Below are positions 25,304 through 33,199 of a DNA stretch of 64,000 bases, one piece after another; within the stretch, counting starts at the first letter, position 1, and the number at the start of each line of letters is the position of its first letter. The DNA is from Haloferula sp. BvORR071 (GTDB lineage: Bacteria > Verrucomicrobiota > Verrucomicrobiia > Verrucomicrobiales > Akkermansiaceae). Where the stretch lies: assembly GCF_000739615.1 (NCBI RefSeq), contig NZ_BATP01000040.1, positions 62,001 to 126,000 of the forward strand, given 5' to 3'. Position numbers and translations under genes: made by a program. The notes under the pieces are model-generated. The model was not told the DNA's origin. It ran no database searches and saw only the letters and a list, made by a program, of their open reading frames with translations.

Positions 25304-26578
25304 ATGGACGCACAACGGCAGAGCAATTCCCCCAACCTCGCCGTCGCTCCACCGCTCTCGCTCCAGACGCGGATGGTCGTTTTGACCTACCTCGCTTATT
25401 TCTTCTACTACTTCACGCGCAAGCACCTCGGTGTCGCCACGCACGCGCTGGTCAAGGACGGCTTCTCGGAGGACCTGATCGCGACCGTGCAGACCGGTTA
25501 CGGCGTTTGCTATGCCGTGGGCCAGTTCCTCAGCGGTGCCTTGGGTGACCGGATCGGGCCGCGCATCGGCCTTTGCGTCGGGATGATTCTGTCTGCAATC
25601 GCCTCGATCGCATTCGGACTGTTTCCCTTCGCGGGCGTGCTGACGATTGCTTTGACCGTGAACGGCTTGTTCCAAGCCACCGGCTGGCCGAACTGCTGCA
25701 AGCTGGTGACCCTGTGGGTCAGCGATGCCAAGCGCGGGCGGGTGATGGGTTTCTGGCTGACCTGCTACATCTTCGGCAGTCTCGCAGCGAACTGCTTTGC
25801 GGGCTACGTGTTGGAGCATTACGGCTGGAAGCAGGTCTTTCTCTTCACCGGCATTACCGTGGCCTTGGTGGGCATCGTGCAGGGGCTTTTTCTGATCTCC
25901 ACGCCGGAGGAGGCCGGCTACTCTTTCGCCGACACGAAGCCGACCGGGGATCGCGCGGAAAAGAACTCGGGTGAAGGTTTTGCCCGCATGATCCGAGAGC
26001 CCGCGGTGCTGCTTTTAGGCTTCAGCTACACCGGTCTCAAGTTCGTCCGCTATGCCTTCTTTGCCTGGCTGCCCTATTACCTCGCCACCGGCATCGGGCT
26101 GAGCGATAGCAATTCCGCATACGTCTCCAATGGCTTTGAGGTCGGCGGGGTGATCGGCTTGCTGGCGGGTGGCTTCGTGGCCGACCGCTTCTTCGCCCAG
26201 AACCGCTGCCGTCTCGCCTTTATCGCGCTGATCGGCATGGTGCTCGCACTGGTCGCCTATCGTGGCTTCAGTGTGACCGGCGGCTTGTGGGGAAATGTCG
26301 CGGGGTTGATGACCATCGGCTGCTTCCTCTACATTGCGGATGCCATCATCTCCGGCACCGCCGCACAGGATATCGGCGGGGAAGGCAGTGCTGCCTCCGC
26401 CGCCGGTATCATCAATGGCATCGGTTCGACCGCCCAAGTCTTCGCCGGCTTCCTCCCGATCGCGGTGAAGAAGCACTGGGGGTGGGACGGCGTTTTCGTG
26501 TCCTTTATCGCTCTGGGCGTGCTTTCCAGCCTGGTCTTGCTGCCGCTGGCCCTGCGCAGGAAAGTTGGCCGCGCCTAG
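25304..26578 (+). CDS. MFS transporter, organophosphate:phosphate antiporter type
   Basis: A 424-residue transporter with about 12 helices. The N-terminal YLAYFFYYFTRKHLGVATHA and GYGVCYAVGQFLSGALGDR phrases fit the OPA group (GlpT, UhpT, PhoU-independent), whose members exchange phosphate for organic phosphates. A basic motif, DRIGPRIG, follows helix 2. It is the last gene of the phosphonate cluster, 12 bases after phnY, and is probably the importer of the substrate. This is unusual because phosphonate import is more often by an ABC system (PhnCDE or PhnSTUV). The stop is 9 bases from the convergent neighbour's stop. Confidence 0.88.
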   Translation: MDAQRQSNSPNLAVAPPLSLQTRMVVLTYLAYFFYYFTRKHLGVATHALVKDGFSEDLIATVQTGYGVCYAVGQFLSGALGDRIGPRIGLCVGMILSAIASIAFGLFPFAGVLTIALTVNGLFQATGWPNCCKLVTLWVSDAKRGRVMGFWLTCYIFGSLAANCFAGYVLEHYGWKQVFLFTGITVALVGIVQGLFLISTPEEAGYSFADTKPTGDRAEKNSGEGFARMIREPAVLLLGFSYTGLKFVRYAFFAWLPYYLATGIGLSDSNSAYVSNGFEVGGVIGLLAGGFVADRFFAQNRCRLAFIALIGMVLALVAYRGFSVTGGLWGNVAGLMTIGCFLYIADAIISGTAAQDIGGEGSAASAAGIINGIGSTAQVFAGFLPIAVKKHWGWDGVFVSFIALGVLSSLVLLPLALRRKVGRA

Positions 26579-26587
26579 TCGACCTGA

Positions 26588-27739
26588 TCAATTCAAGAAG
26601 CTCCGGATCGTCTCCTGCGCGTGCTTGAGATCGCCCGTGGGATCCGGCTTCTCTGCCTGCTCGATCTCCTCTGCATGCTCGAAGTGGATCATGAAGAGCT
26701 GCTTTCCGTCGTAGGTGTCCTTCATCGAGAAGCTGTCGCGCTCGCGCAGCACCTTGTCCCAAGTCTCGCGCACATCCTTCCAGTAGCCATTCGTCTTCAC
26801 CCAATAGGCATTGAAGGGCGTTGCGAGGTCCGGTGAGATGATCTCCTCATAGCGATCGACCCCGATTTCCTGACCAACGTATTGGCGTGAGCCGTCCGGG
26901 TTGATCTGCAGCTTGCGGTTGCTTTGCACGTGCACCCATCCATTCGGTGTCAGGGTGATCTCGTCCGTGCCCTGCTGCACGTTGTAGTCCTTGCGGATCG
27001 AGAACTCGCGGCGCGGCAGCGGTCGCTGGCGGAGATCGCTGCGCCACATCGAAAGCCCGCCATCATGGCTCCACTTGCCGGAGGACTCGTAGCGCGGCGA
27101 ATCATCGACTTGGAAGACCGCCTGGGTCCACTTTCCGGCGGGGCTTTCGGTCGGCACCTTCTTCCATGTGAGGTCGCCTTGGAAGACCTGCATTTCCGGG
27201 TCCTGATAGGTCCAATCCTCGCGCCAGTGCTTCATCACGTGCGGGCCTTCCATTTCGCCCTTCTCGTTCTTGAAATACATCACCAGCGAGTGCTGCAGGG
27301 AGATGAAGCCGCCGCGATCCTCGAGCGTGGTAACGTTTTCCGTGCCCCAGGAAAAGTAGGGCCGGGTCGGCTTGAAGTTCTCCGCCAGCCCGGCGGTTTC
27401 GGTGAAGTCGAAGCTCACGCGATAGTTCCCGGCCAGCGCCAGGATTGCCCGGCGGTCCTGCTCGAATTTGTCCAAGCCGGGCTGGTGCAGGCGCTTCCAG
27501 GATTCCTTGCTGCCGGTGAAGAGCGTGACCTCGGTCCCTTGGGTCGTGCCGCCGCGGGTCTGCATCTTCTCCCAGTCCATGAAGCCCCAGGCGAAGACGT
27601 GGCCGCCGGCGGGGGCGGGCTTTTCCTCCGCTACTGCGGGGGCTTGGGGTTGCTCGGCTTCCTTTTTGGGCTCCTCGTCCGCGTAGGCCTGGCATCCCAA
27701 AAGGGCGGCCAGCAGTGCGAGCTGTCTGATCGATTTCAT
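26588..27739 (-). CDS. Secreted hypothetical protein, DUF6607-like
   Basis: A 383-residue protein with a signal peptide (MKSIRQLALLAALLGCQAYA) and a low-complexity stretch (EEPKKEAEQPQAPAVAEE). Then comes a soluble domain with repeated aromatic/charged phrases: YRVSFDFTETAGL, HWREDWTYQDPEMQVF and FDVK-like WSHDGGLSMW. The HWREDW block resembles DUF6607 family proteins. This is recognition by eye, not a search. Function is unknown. It would be periplasmic or surface-located. The start at 27739 is preferred because the upstream part lacks any signal features. It is divergent from queF. Confidence 0.75.
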   Translation of the reverse strand: MKSIRQLALLAALLGCQAYADEEPKKEAEQPQAPAVAEEKPAPAGGHVFAWGFMDWEKMQTRGGTTQGTEVTLFTGSKESWKRLHQPGLDKFEQDRRAILALAGNYRVSFDFTETAGLAENFKPTRPYFSWGTENVTTLEDRGGFISLQHSLVMYFKNEKGEMEGPHVMKHWREDWTYQDPEMQVFQGDLTWKKVPTESPAGKWTQAVFQVDDSPRYESSGKWSHDGGLSMWRSDLRQRPLPRREFSIRKDYNVQQGTDEITLTPNGWVHVQSNRKLQINPDGSRQYVGQEIGVDRYEEIISPDLATPFNAYWVKTNGYWKDVRETWDKVLRERDSFSMKDTYDGKQLFMIHFEHAEEIEQAEKPDPTGDLKHAQETIRSFLN

Positions 27740-27885
27740 GATCGTGTCATTAGGTTCGAGGAGGAAACGGGCTCTACGTTGATTCCCGCACTCCATTACA
27801 ACAAGTCCGGCCTTCTTCAACCGGATCTAGCCCGGGCCGCATCCCGCCATCGACAGGCCGGGTCGCCGGGGCCATCTTCCCGCGC

Positions 27886-28290
27886 GTGAAGCCAACTGAT
27901 CTGACCCTCCTCGGCCACTCCGAGAACCGCCTGCCTGCCAGCCCGGACGAGGCGACGCTCGAGACTTTCCCGAATTGCCGGCCCGGTCGCCGCTTCTGGA
28001 TCACGCTGGATTGCCCGGAATTTTCCTCGCTCTGCCCGGTCACCGGCCAGCCGGACACGGCCCATCTGGTGATCCGCTACGTTCCCGGCGAGCGCTGCGT
28101 GGAGACCAAGTCCCTGAAGTTCTACCTCGCCTCCTTCCGCAATCTCCCTGCCTTCAACGAAGAAATCGTCAACCGCGTGCTCGACGATCTGATGGCGGCA
28201 ATGAATCCGCTGGAGATCGTGGTGAGCGGCAAATTCTCCCCGCGCGGTGGCATCCAGCTCACCGCCGAGGCCCGCTACCCGGAGGCGTAA
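27886..28290 (+). CDS. queF: NADPH-dependent 7-cyano-7-deazaguanine reductase (short QueF)
   Basis: Reduces preQ0 to preQ1 in queuosine synthesis. The 134-residue length matches the unimodular QueF. Present are the nucleophile Cys50 and Asp57 in SSLCPVTGQPDTA, and the NADPH/substrate block CVETKSLKFYLASFRN. In well-studied QueF a His-Glu pair follows this block; here the sequence is FNEEI, so the His position is Asn91 while Glu is kept. Start is a GTG at 27886. The stop is followed by queC after one base. No preQ1 riboswitch-like structure was found upstream. Confidence 0.9.
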   Translation: MKPTDLTLLGHSENRLPASPDEATLETFPNCRPGRRFWITLDCPEFSSLCPVTGQPDTAHLVIRYVPGERCVETKSLKFYLASFRNLPAFNEEIVNRVLDDLMAAMNPLEIVVSGKFSPRGGIQLTAEARYPEA

Positions 28291-28291
28291 G

Positions 28292-28981
28292 ATGAAGACG
28301 GTGGTTTTGCTCAGCGGCGGCATGGATTCCGTGACCGCCTTCTATGAGGTCCTGCAGGACCATGAGGTGGTCGCGGCCCTGTCCTTCGACTACGGCTCGA
28401 AGCACAATGCCTGCGAGATCCCCTTTGCCAAGCTGCATGCGGAGCGAGCCGGAGTGCCGCACCGCGTGATCGATCTCGGCTTCATGAACGAGTGCTTCGC
28501 CTCCGATCTACTGAAGAGCGGCGGCGAGATTCCCGATGGCCACTACGCCGAGGAGAACATGAAGCGCACCGTGGTGCCCTTCCGCAATGGGATCATGCTT
28601 GCCGTTGCCTGCGGTTTTGCGGAGAGCGTCGAGGCGGAGGCGCTCGCGATCGCCGCGCATTCCGGCGACCACGCGATCTATCCGGACTGCCGCGAACCTT
28701 TCATGCAGGGCATGGCCACCGCGATGGCCGAGGGCACCTATGCGCGCATCCAGTTGATGCGGCCTTTCATCGATACGGACAAGGCTGGCATCGCGCGACG
28801 GGGTGCGGAGCTCGGTATCGATTTCGCAGAGACCTGGTCCTGCTACAAGGGCGGCGAGATCCACTGCGGCACCTGCGGCACCTGTGTCGAACGCCGCGAG
28901 GCCTTCCTGCTCGCGGGCGTGCCCGATCCGACGATCTACCTCGCTACGCCGGAGATCCCGGCCGCTCCGCTCCAAGAGTGA
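28292..28981 (+). CDS. queC: 7-cyano-7-deazaguanine synthase
   Basis: Converts 7-carboxy-7-deazaguanine plus ammonia to preQ0 using ATP, the step before QueF. The 229-residue protein has the PP-loop SGGMDS (residues 8-13), DYGSKHN, and the zinc-binding cysteines near the C-terminus (C..GGEIHCGTCGTC). I start at MKTVVLLSGG (28292), one base after the queF stop. Other queuosine genes (queD, queE, tgt) are not in the window. The end is convergent with the next gene, 13 bases away. Confidence 0.95.
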   Translation: MKTVVLLSGGMDSVTAFYEVLQDHEVVAALSFDYGSKHNACEIPFAKLHAERAGVPHRVIDLGFMNECFASDLLKSGGEIPDGHYAEENMKRTVVPFRNGIMLAVACGFAESVEAEALAIAAHSGDHAIYPDCREPFMQGMATAMAEGTYARIQLMRPFIDTDKAGIARRGAELGIDFAETWSCYKGGEIHCGTCGTCVERREAFLLAGVPDPTIYLATPEIPAAPLQE

Positions 28982-28994
28982 GGGGCTTTGCGCC

Positions 28995-29717
28995 TTATTC
29001 CTTGGCCTCGAAGAGATGCCGGTAGCGCTGGCCGATCTCAAGGGATGAAGCGGCGTGCTCCTCGCTGGCGTCTTGGCGGGCGGGGGTCTGCGTGGAGTCA
29101 TCATCAATCGACTCCATGAGGTCGGTCTCCGAATTGTAGGCGTTGATGGAAAAGCTCTCTTGAAGCCGATCGGCTTCAAGGCGCCTGAAGACGAGCAGCT
29201 TGAACTTCTTCGGGTAGTTCAGGTAGGTGGCGAAGTACCACTGCTTTTGCCTTTCAGCATCCGGATCACCTGCGAAGGCCGGGGAGGCGAAGGCTTCTGA
29301 AATGAGCATCCGGATCGCCTCCGTTTCCTTCTCATCGGGGGCACGCACTACCACCGTCCTCAGCTGCTGCAGGGTTGTCTTCAGGTGTGCGGGAAAAGCG
29401 TAGCTAGCCCGCAAGCTGTCCGTAATCGGAACATTCCGGGCTCCCGTCGTGGTCTTGACGATCCTGCCGCGCTCAAGTTGGCGGAGATTCTGGTGCAATT
29501 CCCCTAGCTGGCGGGACTGCTCACTCTTGGGATCATGCGGTGCCGACCCGGTGGGCGGAGCGCTTTTCGTCTCTTGCAATCCTACTGCCGGAACCTTGGT
29601 GATCGCCAGAGGGCCGGGTTGTTGAGAAAGAAAAATAACCAGTGCCCTCCCACCGAGGAAGCCGAGCAGGAAGGAAACGATGGCTACGACTGGCAGGGCT
29701 CGCCATCGCATGGACAT
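28995..29717 (-). CDS. Hypothetical membrane-anchored protein
   Basis: A 240-residue protein with one N-terminal helix (about 8-30, PVVAIVSFLLGFLGGRALVI), a linker rich in Pro, Gln and Lys, and a folded domain from about residue 70 with QWYFATYLNYPKKFKLLVFR. The C-terminus is acidic and low in complexity (DLMESIDDDSTQ). No known family was recognised. It lies downstream of the HTH gene on the same strand (39-base gap) and is convergent with queC. Confidence 0.6.
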   Translation of the reverse strand: MSMRWRALPVVAIVSFLLGFLGGRALVIFLSQQPGPLAITKVPAVGLQETKSAPPTGSAPHDPKSEQSRQLGELHQNLRQLERGRIVKTTTGARNVPITDSLRASYAFPAHLKTTLQQLRTVVVRAPDEKETEAIRMLISEAFASPAFAGDPDAERQKQWYFATYLNYPKKFKLLVFRRLEADRLQESFSINAYNSETDLMESIDDDSTQTPARQDASEEHAASSLEIGQRYRHLFEAKE

Positions 29718-29756
29718 GGGGTCACGAGATTTCAGCAGGGGCGCAATCCGCCCGCC

Positions 29757-30260
29757 TTATTTCTTCACCGCGTAGCGCGCCGGGCCTTCGGAGGGCTTCG
29801 GGATGTGGATCATCTGGTCGTAGTCGCCTTCCTCGCAGCAGCGCACGAAGCCCTCGGCGTAACTCTTCAGCTTGTCCCAGCACTCACGGATGTCCCTTGC
29901 TTCCTTGGTGTCGATCGTATGGTCCAAGGCCGCAGCGGAGATCTGTTGGAGCAGTGCGGAGAACTGGCCGATGATTTCATTGGTCGCGGGCAGGACCTGG
30001 TAGCCCTTCTCGCAATAGCTCTGCGGATTGCGCACGAAGTAACCGCCGGTCTGCTGGCAGAGCCACTCGATCACGGCGAGGTCGCCGCTGAGTTCGACGA
30101 TCTTGAGCAGGCGATCCAGCGGGTTGCGGCTGCCGCTGCCGTCCTCGCTCTGCTTTTCCGCCCACTTGTAGACGAGCGACAGGGAGATCCCCAGATCCGC
30201 GGCGACGGCCTTCGGACTGGTTTTGGAGAACGCTCGGCGCAGCACTTCGTGGCTTTCCAT
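29757..30260 (-). CDS. HTH protein, phage CII/CP76-like
   Basis: A 167-residue protein starting MESHEVLRRAF. Residues 15-35 (PKAVAADLGISLSLVYKWAE) form a helix-turn-helix. The next block, NPLDRLLKIVELSGDLAVIEW, followed by LCQQTGGYFVRNP, resembles the bacterial phage_CP76/CII-like regulatory family. It probably binds DNA. No phage genes surround it, so I read it as a chromosomal regulator. The start at 30260 avoids a Pro/Arg-rich extension. The dus gene lies just upstream on the same strand (51-base gap). Confidence 0.75.
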   Translation of the reverse strand: MESHEVLRRAFSKTSPKAVAADLGISLSLVYKWAEKQSEDGSGSRNPLDRLLKIVELSGDLAVIEWLCQQTGGYFVRNPQSYCEKGYQVLPATNEIIGQFSALLQQISAAALDHTIDTKEARDIRECWDKLKSYAEGFVRCCEEGDYDQMIHIPKPSEGPARYAVKK

Positions 30261-30311
30261 GGGCCGCACCCTAGCAGGACGCGCGGGCATGCAAATCGAA
30301 ATTGTAATGAC

Positions 30312-31307
30312 TCACGCCACCATCGATTCGGCCGCCTCAAGTGAGGCCGCGGCGATATCTTCGACTTCCGCTACGGATTCCACCCGGGCGAGCCGCTGGC
30401 GCAACTCCTTGGCACCCGGGAAGCCCTTGCAATACGCCATCAGGCGGGCACGCATCGACATCATGGCGTGCCGCTCCGCGCCGTAGCGGGCGCTGGTGAC
30501 AGCCAACCGGCAGTGACGCAGGACCAAGGCCCAGCGCTCTTCGAGGGGCACCGAGGGCAGGGTCTCGCCGGTTTCCAGGAAATGCTTCGCTTCGCGGAAG
30601 ACCCAGGGATTTTGCATCGCCGCCCGGCCGATCATCACGCCGGACACTGCGGTTTCCCGCTTCCGGCGGGCCAGATCTTCGCCGGTGGCAATATCGCCAT
30701 TGCCGATCACCGGGATTTTCACCGCCCGGGCGCAGGCGTCGATCACCTCCCAGTTTGCGTCGCCGGAGTAGCCCTGCGAGCGGGTCCGGCCGTGGACGGC
30801 GATGGCCTCCATGCCGCAGTCTTCCAAGATTTTGCAGACCTCGACCGCGTTGATGGTCTTGTCATCCCAGCCGATGCGCATTTTCGCGGTGACCGGGACC
30901 TCGCCGCCGACTCCCTTCTTCACGCCGGAAGCGACGGAGGCGAGGGTGGGGCAATCCTTCAGCAGCGAGGAGCCGCCGTTCTTGGCGACCACCTTGTTCA
31001 CCGGGCAGCCGAAATTGATGTCGATGAAGTCAGGGCGCTTCCAGCCGATGATCTTCTTGGCTGCCTCCCCCATGCGTTCGCCGTCGCCGCCGAAAAGCTG
31101 CACGCCCACTGGCCGCTGCTCCTCGGTGAAGTCGGTGTATTTCCGGGTCCGCTCGTCGGCCTGCATGATGCCCTCCGCCGAGACGAACTCGGTGACCATC
31201 ACGTCGGCCCCTAACTCCTTGCAGATCTGGCGGAACACCACATCGGTGACCCCGGCCATGGGGGCCAGATAAAGGGGGAACGCGCCGTTTTGGAACCAAG
31301 GAAGCAC
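30312..31307 (-). CDS. dus: tRNA-dihydrouridine synthase, DusB-like
   Basis: Flavoenzyme that reduces uridine to dihydrouridine in tRNA. The 331-residue protein begins with the FMN barrel strand LYLAPMAGVTDVVFR. It has the signature INFGCPVNKVVAKNGGSSLL with the catalytic Cys, TAKMRIGWDD, AVHGRTRSQGYSG and GNGDI.TGED. The VNKVVAKNGGSSLL form is closest to DusB. Start is a GTG at 31307. The 146-base gap to the divergent symporter gene may hold its promoter. Confidence 0.92.
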   Translation of the reverse strand: MLPWFQNGAFPLYLAPMAGVTDVVFRQICKELGADVMVTEFVSAEGIMQADERTRKYTDFTEEQRPVGVQLFGGDGERMGEAAKKIIGWKRPDFIDINFGCPVNKVVAKNGGSSLLKDCPTLASVASGVKKGVGGEVPVTAKMRIGWDDKTINAVEVCKILEDCGMEAIAVHGRTRSQGYSGDANWEVIDACARAVKIPVIGNGDIATGEDLARRKRETAVSGVMIGRAAMQNPWVFREAKHFLETGETLPSVPLEERWALVLRHCRLAVTSARYGAERHAMMSMRARLMAYCKGFPGAKELRQRLARVESVAEVEDIAAASLEAAESMVA

Positions 31308-31454
31308 GCGGGGAGCATACCGGCCTGAGCGCCAGTGCCAAAGGCCAATTTCGCGAGGCGGGCGGCGGTTCTTACGAGCTTGCCCCCAAGGTCCTGAGAT
31401 CGTTTTCTAACGGTATAAGGCCTGCTCCTGCCGTGCCTCCCCTATATCTTCTCC

Positions 31455-32789
31455 ATGAAACGCATTGCCCTTCACTGGCAGATCCTTGCCGCGCTGCTCT
31501 TGGCCACTCTTACCGCGGCGGCCTTCCGCGGGATGTTCGCGGAGGGCGATCCACCGGCCTTTGTCCGCGGGGCGATGGAGTTCTGCAAACTGGTGGGGGA
31601 CCTCTTTCTGCGGGCGCTGAAGATGATCATCATACCTCTGATCGTCACCTCGGTGGTCGGTGGCATCGCCGGGCTGAAGGATGCCGATGGATTCGGCCGG
31701 CTGGGGCTCAAGACTCTGGGCTTCTACATGTCCACCGGCCTGCTGGCGATCCTGCTCGGGCTCTTTCTGGTGAACACGATCCAGCCCGGCTTCGGCCCGG
31801 ATGGTGCGCCGAACGAGGCGATCCGTGCGGCCTTTGACCACAAGGCCGGCGTCACTGCTGGCGATATGGCGGCGGTGGAGGCGGCCTCCAGCAACGTGCC
31901 GGAAGGGAAGGGGATCTGGGCCAGCATCTCGGGGATCTTCCGCTCGATGCTGCCGGAGAATGTCTTCGGCGCCGCGGCGGTGAACGACTCGGTGCTGGGC
32001 GTGCTGGTCTTCAGCCTGCTCTTCGCGGTGGCGGTCACGCGCTTGCCGCAGGAACAGAGTGCGCCGCTGCGGGGCTTCTTCATCGCCGCTTCGGAGGCGG
32101 TGGGAATTATCGTCCACTGGATCATGGCCTTCGCTCCGATCGGCGTTTACGCGCTGATCCTGCCGGTGGTCTATCAGACCGGTTTCGGGCTCTTCGCCAA
32201 CCTCGGGAAATACATCGTCACGGTGGTGCTGGCGCTGGGGATCCACCTTACGATCACGATGCCTCTGGTGCTGGCCTTCGTCGCGCGGGTCAACCCGCTC
32301 AAGCACTTCAAGGCGGTGAAGGAAGCCATGATCATGGCCTTTTCGACCTCCTCTTCATCGGCGACTCTGCCGCTGACGATGGAATGCGTGCGTGATCGCG
32401 CGGGCGTCTCGCAGCGGATCACCTCATTCACCCTGCCGATCGGCACCTCGATCAATACCGACGGCACGGCCCTCTATGAGTGCGTGGCAGTGATGTTCGT
32501 GGCACAGGTGATGGGCGTACACATGGACTTCGGGCAGATGTTCTTTGTGGTGGTGGCGGCGCTGCTGACCAGCGTGGGTATCGCCGGTGTGCCTCACGCC
32601 AGCCTGGTGGCGATCCTGCTCATCTTGAAGAACTCCGGTATCCAGGGCGCGGAGGCCGCGGTCGGTGTGCTGCTCGCGGTGGACCGCTTCCTCGACATGA
32701 GCCGCACCGCGGTGAATGTCTTCGGAGACACCTGCGTGGCTGTGCTGGTGGCGCGGAGCGAGGGCGAGAAGCTGCCGATTCAGGGATGA
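31455..32789 (+). CDS. Dicarboxylate/amino acid:cation symporter (DAACS, GltP/DctA type)
   Basis: A 444-residue secondary transporter for C4-dicarboxylates or acidic amino acids. Diagnostic elements are the serine-rich re-entrant loop STSSSSATLP, the LPIGTSINTDGTAL helix (NMDGT-like), and AVDRFLDMSRTAVNVFGD in the last helix, where the Asp and Asn contact substrate and Na+. About eight helices and two hairpins fit the fold. A segment around residues 118-170 (VTAGDMAAVEAASSN) is an insert-like extracytoplasmic loop. The exact substrate cannot be set from sequence. Confidence 0.92.
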   Translation: MKRIALHWQILAALLLATLTAAAFRGMFAEGDPPAFVRGAMEFCKLVGDLFLRALKMIIIPLIVTSVVGGIAGLKDADGFGRLGLKTLGFYMSTGLLAILLGLFLVNTIQPGFGPDGAPNEAIRAAFDHKAGVTAGDMAAVEAASSNVPEGKGIWASISGIFRSMLPENVFGAAAVNDSVLGVLVFSLLFAVAVTRLPQEQSAPLRGFFIAASEAVGIIVHWIMAFAPIGVYALILPVVYQTGFGLFANLGKYIVTVVLALGIHLTITMPLVLAFVARVNPLKHFKAVKEAMIMAFSTSSSSATLPLTMECVRDRAGVSQRITSFTLPIGTSINTDGTALYECVAVMFVAQVMGVHMDFGQMFFVVVAALLTSVGIAGVPHASLVAILLILKNSGIQGAEAAVGVLLAVDRFLDMSRTAVNVFGDTCVAVLVARSEGEKLPIQG

Positions 32790-32892
32790 GCATTAGGACA
32801 GCGGCAGGATCCGGCTCTCCCAAGGCTGTACAGGTGCTAAATCCCCCTGCCTGTGCCTATCGCCAGCGGCCGGATAGGGGCATCGTTCCGCT

Positions 32893-33177
32893 GTGAACGC
32901 TCTCATCCCTATCACGGGCCTCTGGAAATGGATCGTCGGTCGGCCGAGCGTCGGTGCGGCGGCCTCTGTGATCCGATTGGAAAGGCGTGCGCTGGAACGC
33001 CGCGCGCTGTGTCCCGGCGGGAAGCTACAGTGCTTGAGGGGGATGCTGTGGATTACCGTCGATGGCGATGAGCGTGATGTAATTCTGCGGGAAGGCGCAA
33101 CCTACGCCACGGAACGCAGGATCCACGTAATGATCGAGGCCCTGGAGGATTCGGTGCTTGGCCTTCGGTCGGAGTGA
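32893..33177 (+). CDS. Small protein, DUF2917-like
   Basis: A 94-residue protein whose second half (LQCLRGMLWITVDGDERDVI, then LREGATYATERRIHVMIEAL) matches the DUF2917 pattern, a small cupin-like fold. The N-terminal 30 residues are basic and different. Function is unknown; such proteins often sit alone. Start is GTG at 32893 after a short inverted repeat (CCTATC/GATAGG). Its stop is 22 bases from the convergent Bat operon. Confidence 0.7.
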   Translation: MNALIPITGLWKWIVGRPSVGAAASVIRLERRALERRALCPGGKLQCLRGMLWITVDGDERDVILREGATYATERRIHVMIEALEDSVLGLRSE

Positions 33178-33199
33178 GGGGCGCGCAATCCCGAGGGAC

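Noticed and set aside
27740..27885. Possible preQ1 riboswitch before queF
   Set aside because: No preQ1-I-like stem followed by an A-rich pseudoknot tail could be found; the gap is GC-rich.
29757..30260. Prophage remnant suggested by the CII/CP76-like protein
   Set aside because: No integrase, terminase, capsid or attachment-like repeats nearby; neighbours are housekeeping genes.
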